Shown here in pieces: positions 24,487 through 32,635 of a DNA stretch of 43,243 nucleotides. A model generated the notes under the pieces. It saw only the letters and a program-made list of their open reading frames with translations, had not been told where the DNA came from and searched no databases. This DNA is from Cupriavidus basilensis (GTDB taxonomy: Bacteria > Pseudomonadota > Gammaproteobacteria > Burkholderiales > Burkholderiaceae): the NCBI RefSeq assembly GCF_029335485.1, contig NZ_JARJLM010000574.1:1-43243 (forward strand), in the 5' to 3' direction. The first letter of the stretch is position 1. Each line of letters starts with the position of its first letter. Both the position numbers and the translations under genes were made by a program.

Positions 24487-25047
24487 GGCTAAATTGAACC
24501 GTGTAGCAGGAGGTGACGGGTAGGGAGACTACACGAGGATCTCTCGGGACGGTGCCATGCCGTTGCAGGATTGACATAATAGGTTTCGCCGCAGCAGGGT
24601 TAAATAGCACGTTGAGTGACAGCGCATGGCGGTACTGAAGAGAATGTCCTGAAAAGCGATCGAGGCCTTACCGACCGGCCGCTACTGGGCCACGCCACGC
24701 GCGCCCTTCCCGCTGGACGTTCCCAATGGCCATGATGAGGTCTGCCCTGGCGCCCAATGCATCAGCGACGGCAAATGGGTCACCTTCTATCAGGGCGGGG
24801 AAGAACAGGCCGTGGGGTACGTTTCGCCCCCGCCAAACAGTCGAGTCAGTTTTTCGCTGCACGGGCGTTATGTTAGAAATGACGTCAACGGGGGACCATC
24901 GGCTCGCCTCGCCTTGTCGGCCTGGACCTTACCGAGGGCTGACCGAAGCGTTAGGGGAAGGCGCAAAATTGCTTCAAGTGTCGGCCGGAGGAACAGATTT
25001 TTTGCAGCTCCCGGCGTTTCTTAAAGCAAAATTGATGCCGCCGCCGT
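24487..25047. other. Unassigned region between the small ORF and the IS30-like remnant
   Basis: About 560 bases. One plus-strand stretch around 24660-24870 reads PNGHDEVCPGAQCISDGKWV then TFYQGGEEQAVGY without a start codon or ribosome binding site. It looks like a fragment of a real protein, but I do not recognise the family. Nothing else is supported. Confidence 0.25.
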
Positions 25048-25306
25048 TCAAACGACTTGCCGGCGGTGAACAGCGGGAACAACGCGAGGCATTCGCAGCC
25101 CCCCTTTCGCGGTATATAGAAGCGCCCACGCGGTGCCGAGAATAAGCGGCTTCCAGAATCGCTGCAGTTCTCCTTTGAGGCCAGCACCCGGATGACCAAT
25201 TGAGCCAAGGGCAGGACGGATGCTCCTGCGGCAACGACCATGTTTGCGTTTTCCCATTGCAACTCCTCGTTTGATGGAGGTGTTGCAACGACCGGTTGAA
25301 TTCGCC
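25048..25306 (-). pseudogene. IS30-like transposase N-terminal remnant
   Basis: After the IS3 sequence breaks off at about 25307, the minus strand continues with GAATTCAACCGGTCGTTGCA, an IS30-like terminal sequence, then an AGGAG site and ATG 25257. The frame starts GKRKHGRCRRSIRPALGSIG followed by QRFWKPLI, similar to the start of IS30-family transposases of beta-proteobacteria. It degenerates afterwards and stops at 25048. The catalytic domain is absent. Family assignment is from recalled similarity over a short stretch. Confidence 0.45.
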
Positions 25307-25309
25307 TTG

Positions 25310-25921
25310 CGAACCCCTGTCGGAGTGGTGGATGAGAGATCCATCCTTGCCGGGCTGGCGAGCGTAAAGCGCCTGTTCAAGTGCGTCCAGAACGAAGTCC
25401 GTGGTCATCGACGAGCTGACACGCCAGCCGACGATGCGCCGGGCGAACACGTCGATCACAAACTCAACGTAAAGCTAACCCTGCCACGTCGAAACGTAGG
25501 TGAAGTCCGAAACCCAGAGCTGGTTCGGCCGCTCGGCCCCGAACTGACGATTGACGAGATCCAGCGGGCGCGCTGCTGTCGTATCGGGAATCGTCGTGCG
25601 AACCCGCTTGCCGCGAATCACCCCACGCAAACTCTGCTGCTTCACCAGCCGCTCGACCGTGCAGCGCGCCACCGTTATGCTCTCGCGGTTCAACTGCTTC
25701 CAGACCTTATCGGCCCCGTAGACCCGCATGTTGGCCTGCCGGACTCGCTTGACGTCGGGCCGCAGCAGTTCATCGCGTTTGGCTCGTGCAGAGCGCCGCG
25801 ATGGATCGCGAAGCCGCGCGGCGTGGCGCCGATAGCCCGACGGGGCAATCCGCAAGACCTTGCAGATCGGCTCGACCCCGAAGACGTCGCGGTGCTGATC
25901 GACAAAGGCCTTCAGGACTTC
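25310..25921 (-). pseudogene. IS3-family OrfB (transposase catalytic subunit), interrupted
   Basis: The frame encodes VEPICKVLRIAPSGYRRHAA, VYGADKVWKQLNRESI and WVSDFTYVSTWQG, where a TAG stop occurs in frame at 25475-25477. It continues in the same frame with LYVEFVIDVFARRIVGWRVS and LIHHSDRGSQ. The first two catalytic Asp residues (WVSDFTYV, HHSDRG) are thus present, but the stop and the loss of the third (Glu) region inactivate it. Confidence 0.8.
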
Positions 25922-26230
25922 AGACGGCGGTCGAGCTCCGCCTGGGCGAAAAACGCGCTCGCCAGATACAGGATCTCGTTGGCTCGGCGCAGTTCCTTTA
26001 CCTCGCGCTCCAACGCCTTGAGGCGTTCACGCTCCGACGTGGTCACGCCGTCGCGCTCGCCGCTCTCGACTTGCTCTTGCTTGACCTAGCAGCGTCTGGC
26101 TCGTGCAACCGATCATCGGTGCAATGGATTCGACTGCCGCCCACAGCGACGGATGCTCGCTACGTTGCTCTCGAACCGGACGTACGGCCCGCTCTCGGAC
26201 CTCGGGGGAAAACTTGGTTTGCTTGCTCAT
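25918..26230 (-). pseudogene. IS3-family OrfA, frameshifted
   Basis: From ATG 26230: [20 protein letters not shown] then [20 protein letters not shown], the helix-turn-helix of IS3 OrfA. Similarity then shifts frame near 26090 and resumes as [20 protein letters not shown], the leucine-zipper region, then [20 protein letters not shown] at the 3' end. Confidence 0.75.
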
Positions 26231-26278
26231 AGGCTTCATTCTCTCAAGAGTTGGAGCCTCCACTAAACCCGGGGCGGT

Positions 26279-26770
26279 TCAGACTTGTCCTTCCTGAAAC
26301 GTGTAGCGCGGCGAGGCGGCAGCAACCTGCTCATTGGCAAGTCGCTCGATTGTGTCGGCAGTCATCAACTCCATGCCTTGCCCCGCTTCGAAAACGACGC
26401 GCGCCTCGCCCGGCCAGTGATGGGCCTTCACGGCCTTCCAGCCCAGTCGTTCACCGCAATAACCTATCAGATGACCAGCCGAGTGCAGTCGCGCGTGCAG
26501 CACGCGATGAGGTGAAGATACCTGGATACAGGCACTACCGATTGGCTCCTCCCGGTCGCAGATGTGGATCACGTCGTCATTCACCTGAATGACCCGAATC
26601 ACGCTAGCCTGCCCGATCGTGCCGACGTCCGATGGCTGCCCGCCGCCGTGGGGATGAATGAGCGTTGCAGACAATTCAACATGGAAAGTGCCATCGACAG
26701 CCTGGCTACACCCCACCACGTCGACATTCATATCGAGATCGTCACTGCGCAGATAGACACGTCGCTCCAT
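26279..26770 (-). pseudogene. AlaX-like alanyl-tRNA editing domain protein, truncated by IS3
   Basis: From ATG 26770 (GAAAGGA site upstream) the 163-codon frame shows LSATLIHPHGGGQPSDVGTI and RLHSAGHLIGYCGERLG, hallmark blocks of the AlaX/alanyl-tRNA synthetase editing domain with the zinc-binding H-x-x-x-H. These proteins hydrolyse mischarged Ser-tRNA(Ala) or Gly-tRNA(Ala). The C-terminal C-x-x-x-H half of the zinc site is missing because the frame runs into the IS3 end at 26281 and stops at 26279. It lies downstream of the SDR gene, probably once part of the same transcript. Confidence 0.75.
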
Positions 26771-26894
26771 GTTAGTCCTTTCCTCATACTCGACCGGTGG
26801 AGGATTCCCCCAAGACTGATGCATCGTATACCGGGCTTGGCTGCGGGACTTGTAAAAAATTGATTGCGGGCCTGGCTACGGGACAAGGTAGGTG

Positions 26895-27650
26895 TCAGCT
26901 CCCGGGGCGGACCTTTGCTGCCGGCCATCCACCGGAGAAATCGACCACCGCACCGGTCAGGAAGCGAGACTGGGTTGATGCCAGGTACCGAATCAGATCG
27001 CCGATTTCCTCGGGATGACCAAGTCGACCCACAGGTACCTCTGACTTCACGTATTCCCTCCCGGCCGGGGCGTCGATGAAAACGGCGCGCGGGTAGTAGG
27101 CTTCGCTGTAAAGGAAGTTTGGGGCGACTGCGTTCACTGCAATATTGAGCGGGGCAAGTTCAATGGCAAAAGAACGAAGCAGGGCATTTGCTCCAGCCCT
27201 GGCCGCATCGGGAATTGCCGCGCCATACATCGGAAGATGCGTTCGGCATGAGGTGATCATGACGACGTTCCCGCCGCCCTGGGCCTTGAAATGAGGGATT
27301 GCAGCCCTCACTAGTGCGAACGGCCGGACCACAAGCATTTCGAGCGTCTGCCGGAGGTCATCCAGCGATACATCGGTCGAGGATCGGTGTATCGCCGGGT
27401 AATGGTCATTGCTGACGATGGCGTCGACGCGACCGGCTTTTTGCCATGCTGCCTCAAGCAGGAGCTCAGGCGTTTCGGCGCTCAGAAGTTCTGCACCCGG
27501 ATGCAAGGCGACGAACTTGTTCCAGTCATCCTGGACGGTGAATGTGTCGTCTTGCACGAAAACGCGGAAGCCTGCTTGCAGCAATGCGGCCACCGCAGGC
27601 GGACCGGCGTAGCCAGAGGTATTCGTAACTAGGGCGACCTTTTGATCCAT
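26895..27650 (-). CDS. Halohydrin-dehalogenase-like SDR lacking the catalytic Tyr
   Basis: 251 residues from ATG 27650 with a CAGGAG site. Instead of the SDR glycine motif, the N-terminus has T9-N-T-S-G-Y14-A-G16, the T-x4-F/Y-x-G pattern of halohydrin dehalogenases, where an aromatic replaces NAD(P) binding and frames the halide pocket. VSNDHYP, RPFALVRA and APNFLYSEAYYP also match that family. The catalytic pattern S-x12-Y-x3-R appears as S134-x12-P147-x3-R151: Ser and Arg are kept but Tyr is Pro. So neither normal SDR redox nor standard dehalogenation or epoxide chemistry is assured. The frame is undamaged, suggesting selection for another role. It follows the GntP permease gene by 78 bases. 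Confidence 0.8.
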   Translation of the reverse strand: MDQKVALVTNTSGYAGPPAVAALLQAGFRVFVQDDTFTVQDDWNKFVALHPGAELLSAETPELLLEAAWQKAGRVDAIVSNDHYPAIHRSSTDVSLDDLRQTLEMLVVRPFALVRAAIPHFKAQGGGNVVMITSCRTHLPMYGAAIPDAARAGANALLRSFAIELAPLNIAVNAVAPNFLYSEAYYPRAVFIDAPAGREYVKSEVPVGRLGHPEEIGDLIRYLASTQSRFLTGAVVDFSGGWPAAKVRPGS

Positions 27651-27728
27651 GGTTTGCTCCTGATTCATTGAAAATATGAACGTGCATGCTTGCACGTGCT
27701 GCCTCGGGCGACAGCCGTGAGTCCTCTC

Positions 27729-29129
27729 TCAAACCACACCGAATGAGTAATAGAGACCAATCACGAAGAATACGGCGAGCGTCTTGATCATCGTGATCGC
27801 AAAGATGTCACGATAGGATTCCCGGTGCGTCAGACCGGTCACTGCAAGCAATGTGATGACGGCACCGTTATGCGGCAGCGTATCCATGCCTCCGCTCGCC
27901 ATTGCCACGACGCGGTGAAGCACCTCGAGCGAGATTTGCGCGGCTTGTGCACCTTTCACGAACAGATCTGACATCGCAGCGAGGGCTATGCTCATCCCGC
28001 CCGACGCCGAACCCGTCATGCCTGCGAGGGCACTGACAGACACCGCGGCCTTTACAAGCGGGTTGGGGATACTCCCGAGCGTGCCGATGACAGCAGCAAA
28101 GCCCGGCAACGTGGCGACGACACCTCCGAAACCGTATTCCGAAGCGGTGTTGACTGACGCGAGCAACGCCCCGGCGACCGCAGCCTTGGTTCCAGCTGCA
28201 AACCGGTCACGCAGTTCGCGGAAAGCGGTGGCAACAACCAGCAGAATGCCCAGAAGCAGAGCGACTTCCACGGACCAGATTGCCAGGACGGAGTTGATCG
28301 TAGTCGTCACCGGGGAGTGAAGGCCCGGCAGGACATCCGGTGCAATCGTATATGTCGGTCCGTACCAGGCAGGAATCGCGCGGGTGAATGCGAAGTTTGC
28401 AACACCAACGAGCAACAGGGGCGCGATGGCCACGAGCGGATGTCGAAGTACGCGTGATACCACTCTCTCCGGTTCATTGACAAGGGCCGTCCCATATCCT
28501 TCGCCCTTTGCCATCGCGGCGCGGCGTCGCCACTCAAGGAATGCGAGCCCGACGATGACGATGAACAGCGATCCTGCAATGCCGAGGCCGGGCGCCGCCC
28601 ACGCTGTTGTCTTGAAGAAGTTCGTCGGAATGATGTTCTGGATTTGCGGGGTGCCGGGAAACGAATCCATGGTGAACGAAAACGCCCCCAGGGCGATCGC
28701 GCCTGGCATCAGTCTCTTCGGAATATTGCTCTGTCGGTAGAGTTCCGCAGCGAAGGGATAAACCGCAAACACGACAACGAACAGCGAGACGCCACCATAG
28801 GTGAGCAATGCACAGACCGCGACGATGACTGCATTCGCGCGGGAGCGGCCGATATAGCGGATTGCCGCATGAACAATGGCTTCGGAGAAACCCGCCAGTT
28901 CGATCACTTTCCCGAAAACGGCACCGAGCAGAAAGACAGGAAAGTAGAGTTTCACGAATACGACCATCTTCTCCATGAAGATTCCAGAGAAGACGGGCGC
29001 AACCGCGGCAGGTTCCGTCAGCAGGACTGCGCCAAGTGCCGCGAGCGGGGCAACCAGAATGACACTAAAGCCGCGGTAGGCAGCAAACATGAGAAACGCC
29101 AGCGATGCGGCGATGATGACGAACGACAT
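27729..29129 (-). CDS. GntP-family permease (gluconate / hydroxy-acid:H+ symporter type)
   Basis: 466 residues from ATG 29129 (GGAGAC upstream); the longer open frame to 29237 adds a hydrophilic leader and is rejected. About 12-14 hydrophobic segments are visible. FTMDSFPGTPQIQNIIPTNF, LASVNTASEYGFGGVVATLP and MASGGMDTLPHNGAVITLLA are hallmark GntP blocks. Members import gluconate, hydroxybutyrate or other hydroxy acids with protons. It is the only transporter in cluster 2, so it points to a small hydroxylated acid as the substrate. Confidence 0.92.
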   Translation of the reverse strand: MSFVIIAASLAFLMFAAYRGFSVILVAPLAALGAVLLTEPAAVAPVFSGIFMEKMVVFVKLYFPVFLLGAVFGKVIELAGFSEAIVHAAIRYIGRSRANAVIVAVCALLTYGGVSLFVVVFAVYPFAAELYRQSNIPKRLMPGAIALGAFSFTMDSFPGTPQIQNIIPTNFFKTTAWAAPGLGIAGSLFIVIVGLAFLEWRRRAAMAKGEGYGTALVNEPERVVSRVLRHPLVAIAPLLLVGVANFAFTRAIPAWYGPTYTIAPDVLPGLHSPVTTTINSVLAIWSVEVALLLGILLVVATAFRELRDRFAAGTKAAVAGALLASVNTASEYGFGGVVATLPGFAAVIGTLGSIPNPLVKAAVSVSALAGMTGSASGGMSIALAAMSDLFVKGAQAAQISLEVLHRVVAMASGGMDTLPHNGAVITLLAVTGLTHRESYRDIFAITMIKTLAVFFVIGLYYSFGVV

Positions 29130-29252
29130 TGTGTCTCCAGACGATACTTGGAATACCAACCGCGGGCGGTACGGCGGTCGCACCACAAGGGCCTGCCTAT
29201 ATCCCCCCGTTCTGATGACGGCGGTTGTCTCCCACACGGCAATCTAACCGGC

Positions 29253-30209
29253 TTAGCGTCCTGCTGCGGAGCGTCGCTGTGCGGCGAACTCCATTAGCCG
29301 CTCATCGCGCCAATCCCTGCGTTTGGCCAGATCTTGCATCGACAAGTGCTGACGGCGATCTTTCTCCACCTGGGCTATCCACTGCGCATCCCATGGGCCG
29401 TCCGCGATCCGCGACTGGGCTATCGAGTAGTAGAGCGGCCCAAGCCTGTTGGCGTAGTCGGCCACGCCGCCGAGCGCATTGAGGTCGATGGTTTCAAATG
29501 GCCCCATGAATGACCATCGCCAGCCCAACCCGTCACGCACGGTCTTGTCGATGTCCTCGCAACTCGCAATTCCCTCGCGGTGCAATGCCCATGCCTCGCG
29601 CAGCAATGCCGCCTGAAGACGATTGAGCACGAATCCTTCGATTTCCTTGCGCACGTGCACAACGCTCTGTCCAATGCCAGCCATCAGCTTGTCGACGAAC
29701 GTGACAGTCTCTTCCGATGTCTGGCTGGACGGTACGAGTTCGACGACGGGTACGAGATAAGGGGGATTGACCGGATGAGCGATCAGCACCCGAGGCGAGA
29801 TCCCCAAGTCGCTAGCAAAGGCCGAGGCGGGAATGCCGGAACTCGAGCTGCCAACCATGACGTTGCCGTCTGCGACGCGATCGATGTCTTCCATCAGCCT
29901 GCGTTTCACGTCCACGCGCTCAAGTACAGATTCCTGTACGTATGCCGCGCCGGCAACCGCCTCGGCAAGTGACGTTACCCGGGTCAGACTTGCGGCCACC
30001 TCTTCCGGCGATTGCTCGAGCAGGCCGTGTGCCTTCATGGCATTCAATTGCTCTACCGCCCACGGAATCGCCTGCTCTGAGATACGGGGATCGTTGTCGA
30101 AGATACGCACCGACAGGCCTGCGCGGGCAAAGGCAATTGCCCAGCCTGCGCCAACCAGGCCCGCACCAACAATGGCTACGGGCATATTGAAGTCAATTGT
30201 GGATTTCAT
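29253..30209 (-). CDS. 3-hydroxyacyl-CoA dehydrogenase family, L-gulonate-3-dehydrogenase-like
   Basis: 318 residues. VAIVGAGLVGAGWAIAFARA is the NAD-binding Rossmann start; AAYVQESVLERVDVKRRLME, SSSSGIPASAF and HPVNPPYLVPVVELVP follow, the last being typical of the lambda-crystallin / L-gulonate dehydrogenase branch. IEGFVLNRLQAALLREAWAL carries the usual Asn-Arg of the dimer domain. Likely oxidises a 3-hydroxy acid to a 3-keto acid. ATG 30209 lies 3 bases beyond the stop of the lactonase-like gene, suggesting coupling; an internal ATG at 30185 is an alternative. It is only distantly similar to the cluster 1 enzyme. Confidence 0.9.
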   Translation of the reverse strand: MKSTIDFNMPVAIVGAGLVGAGWAIAFARAGLSVRIFDNDPRISEQAIPWAVEQLNAMKAHGLLEQSPEEVAASLTRVTSLAEAVAGAAYVQESVLERVDVKRRLMEDIDRVADGNVMVGSSSSGIPASAFASDLGISPRVLIAHPVNPPYLVPVVELVPSSQTSEETVTFVDKLMAGIGQSVVHVRKEIEGFVLNRLQAALLREAWALHREGIASCEDIDKTVRDGLGWRWSFMGPFETIDLNALGGVADYANRLGPLYYSIAQSRIADGPWDAQWIAQVEKDRRQHLSMQDLAKRRDWRDERLMEFAAQRRSAAGR

Positions 30210-30212
30210 ATT

Positions 30213-31103
30213 TCAGTTGACCATTGAGTCGTGATCGGCAGACAGACATATCTCGCTGATCCGAAGGTTGTTCCTGGTAATTCGCGAGGGGAACGTGTCG
30301 CGCAGGCGCTCCTCGTGGATCGGAATGACGCGTCGCATTTCGTGTTGCACAGACTTCATCATCTCTTCGGTGGCAAGAAGGAGATTGGTCTGGCTTCCCA
30401 CAGCGAGGCCTACGGGGTTGTACATCTTTTCGACGCCAATCGAGGCACCATCGAACTCCAGGTTTTCGAACACGTAGACAAGGTCGCCTGCCAGCACCCA
30501 ACTGTCTTGTGAGGGAACGCGGCCATCGTTGCGAACATGCACCCACTGGCTGCCGTAGGTATGACTGTCAAACGCCGCATGAAGGTCGATGCCCGGCAGC
30601 ACGTCTTCGCGATCTCCCTCAACCACTACCAGGCGTCCCTGTCTCGCGAGGTCGACTGCGCGCAGGATGTCCGAAGGGTCGACAGCCCCCATCAGCCAAC
30701 GCATGCGGTCTGGCAACGACATGGCCCAGATCCATTTCGACAGCTCGCGCTCCTGGATGTAGAAGGTTGCGTTCGGGAAATCATCCGTATTACCGAGGTG
30801 GTCGAAATGTGCATGCGTGATGAACACAGTATCAACGTCTTCGGGCTTCACGCCGCATTCCGCCAGAACATCTCTGGGCGAGTGCCAGTTCTCGACGCCG
30901 AAGCGGTCGCCGAGCATTCCGCCGTACTCCTTGTGGTTGTATCCCACATCAACCATTACGACGTGGCCGTTCCCCTTGATCAGCACATAGCAATAGGGCA
31001 GCTTTACATATCCCTCGTTATGCGCACCGTAAATCACTCCGCTCTTATGGTAATTCGTGACATAGCTGTACTCGAGTACCCACACCGAATAGCCTGCACC
31101 CAT
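30213..31103 (-). CDS. Metallo-beta-lactamase-fold hydrolase, N-acyl-homoserine-lactonase-like
   Basis: 296 residues behind an AGGAG site. The zinc motif H-x-H-x-D-H is present as H97-A-H99-F-D101-H102, and the later ligands are in FDSHTYGSQ, VLAGDLVY and VIPIHEERL. The branch is that annotated as AHL lactonase family (AttM/AiiA-like). In a catabolic operon next to sugar-acid-type dehydrogenases and a GntP permease, opening of a sugar lactone or similar ring is more likely than quorum quenching; this is inferred from context. Confidence 0.9.
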   Translation of the reverse strand: MGAGYSVWVLEYSYVTNYHKSGVIYGAHNEGYVKLPYCYVLIKGNGHVVMVDVGYNHKEYGGMLGDRFGVENWHSPRDVLAECGVKPEDVDTVFITHAHFDHLGNTDDFPNATFYIQERELSKWIWAMSLPDRMRWLMGAVDPSDILRAVDLARQGRLVVVEGDREDVLPGIDLHAAFDSHTYGSQWVHVRNDGRVPSQDSWVLAGDLVYVFENLEFDGASIGVEKMYNPVGLAVGSQTNLLLATEEMMKSVQHEMRRVIPIHEERLRDTFPSRITRNNLRISEICLSADHDSMVN

Positions 31104-31148
31104 GCTTATCTCCTGTTATTGTCATGACTCGTTTCCATATGGATATAC

Positions 31149-31694
31149 TCAGCCGCTGCAACAGCAGCAGGCTTGGCTGAAGTCCACGGGATTGAGGCCG
31201 AGCGATGCGTCAGACGCCAAACGCACGAGCGCGTTAGCGCGTTTGAGTTGATCCGTCCACGCCGACACCTGTTCGCGGACATGTTCTTGCCCATACGTCG
31301 TGCTCGCGAACTGGTCCGTCACTTCACCGACCAAGGACATTGCACGACACAGCGCCCAATGGCGACGTGAGGCCCCCTTTGGCGCTGCAATAGATCGAAT
31401 CGCATCGGAACACTCGCGAGCACGTTCGATCGGTGTTGTTACCGCCTCGAAATCGCGGTCGAATCGACCACTTACTTGCGCGAGCAGGAACAGTCCCGCG
31501 AGTTGGCCTATCAGCCTTCCGAGATTGTCGTAAAGCGGGCGAACCGCAAGTGCATATGCAATCAACTCGTCCTGAGTGACTGCAATGTCGGCGAGTGGAT
31601 CGATGTCTTCCGGCGGGACGTCCAGCGCGTCGCAACCCGCAAGGTGCACGAGCGGTTTCTCCAACGCTGATCGATGTGAAGTTGCGGGAACCAT
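31149..31694 (-). CDS. Unknown protein ending in a four-cysteine motif (181 aa)
   Basis: A strong GAGGAGG site 6 bases before ATG 31694 and its place between two operon genes support a real gene. The protein is predicted to be mostly helical (ELIAYALAVRPLYDNLGRLI, EVTDQFASTTYGQEHVREQV) with no clear signal or membrane anchor. It ends VDFSQACCCCSG, four adjacent cysteines two residues from the terminus. I do not recognise the family. A terminal Cys cluster could bind metal, form disulfides or carry a lipid; these are possibilities only. It lies 20 bases after the SDR gene and 45 bases before the lactonase-like gene. Confidence 0.75.
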   Translation of the reverse strand: MVPATSHRSALEKPLVHLAGCDALDVPPEDIDPLADIAVTQDELIAYALAVRPLYDNLGRLIGQLAGLFLLAQVSGRFDRDFEAVTTPIERARECSDAIRSIAAPKGASRRHWALCRAMSLVGEVTDQFASTTYGQEHVREQVSAWTDQLKRANALVRLASDASLGLNPVDFSQACCCCSG

Positions 31695-31714
31695 GGAATT
31701 GCCTCCTCTGGTGT

Positions 31715-32476
31715 TCAGGCTGCGGTCCAGCCACCATCGAGCATGAGCGCGCTGCCAGTCATCAGCGAGGACGCGTCGCTCGCAAGGAAAACAATGGCAC
31801 CCATCACTTCCTCAACGCGACCGACGCGGCCCAGCGCAATCTTCGACGTCACCCAGTCACGAAACCCGGGTTCCTTGAACATGTCGGCGGTAAATGCCGT
31901 TTCAATAAACGTGGGGCAGACAGTGTTCACGCGGATGCAATGAGGCCCGAGCTCCCACGCCAGCGCCTTCGTCATGCCCTCGATGGCATGCTTGGTCGCG
32001 CAGTAGACGGTACGGCCCGGGCTCCCTACATGCCCCATCTGCGACGAGACATTTACGAATGCACCTCTCTTGCCACATTCCAGCAATTTCCTCGCTACCG
32101 CGCGCGACACGTAAAAGGCAGCCTTGACGTTCAACGCCATGACCGCGTCAAGGTCTTCGTCCGTTACGTCGACCAGCTTCATGGGTCGATTCATTCCGGC
32201 GCTGTTGACGAGGATGTCGAACGGTTGCCGAGCCGCCACGGCTTCGCTGACCAAACGGGAATTTGTTACGTCCAGGACCATGCAGTCGCTTTCACCCCCT
32301 GCCGCGTTTATTGCTTCACTCGCTGCTTCGATTTCTGTTGCAGTTCGCGCTGCGAGCGTTACCTTTGCGCCAGCTTGTGCGAGCGCCGCCGCAGCGGCAA
32401 GGCCTATACCTCTTCCTGCGCCTGTTACGAGCGCCGTTTTTCCATCAAGACGAAAATCAGGAAGCATTGGCAACAT
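31715..32476 (-). CDS. Short-chain dehydrogenase/reductase, classical type (cluster 2)
   Basis: 253 residues. Canonical motifs: TGAGRGIG (cofactor), NSAG, VSSQMG with the catalytic Ser, and YCATK with Tyr and Lys; it ends GSALMLDGGWTAA. This is the 3-oxoacyl-ACP-reductase / sugar-alcohol dehydrogenase type. An AGGA site precedes ATG 32476; a second ATG three codons later is possible. With the HisD-like enzyme upstream it probably performs sequential oxidations of the same polyol or hydroxy acid. Confidence 0.92.
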   Translation of the reverse strand: MLPMLPDFRLDGKTALVTGAGRGIGLAAAAALAQAGAKVTLAARTATEIEAASEAINAAGGESDCMVLDVTNSRLVSEAVAARQPFDILVNSAGMNRPMKLVDVTDEDLDAVMALNVKAAFYVSRAVARKLLECGKRGAFVNVSSQMGHVGSPGRTVYCATKHAIEGMTKALAWELGPHCIRVNTVCPTFIETAFTADMFKEPGFRDWVTSKIALGRVGRVEEVMGAIVFLASDASSLMTGSALMLDGGWTAA

Positions 32477-32635
32477 AAGTAATCCTAGAGATACAGGCCA
32501 GATCGCCAGCTAATCGAGGACGCGATACAAGGCAAACAGGGCGTTGCGTTGCAAAGATCCAGAAACGATCCTCATCAAGATGCGGTCATGCTCGATGTCG
32601 CAGCGGACCATGCAATGTGATTCGTAGCCGCGGAA

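Larger units (their letters stand above)
25307..26281 (-). mobile_element. IS3-family element remnant (right flank of mosaic region)
   Basis: The outer terminal repeat on the minus strand starts TGAACCGCCCCGGGTTTAGT (26281-26262), typical of IS3-family elements of this group. orfA and orfB remnants follow. The element is cut at about 25307, inside orfB after HHSDRGSQ, by IS30-like sequence. Its outer end interrupts the AlaX-like gene at 26281. A related remnant in the same orientation lies at about 35290-35505. Confidence 0.8.

Noticed and set aside
30213-31103. Quorum-quenching lactonase as the function of the metallo-beta-lactamase-fold protein
   Set aside because: Family annotation alone would suggest it, but the operon context (permease, dehydrogenases, LacI) favours a metabolic lactone or ester; no quorum-sensing genes are present.
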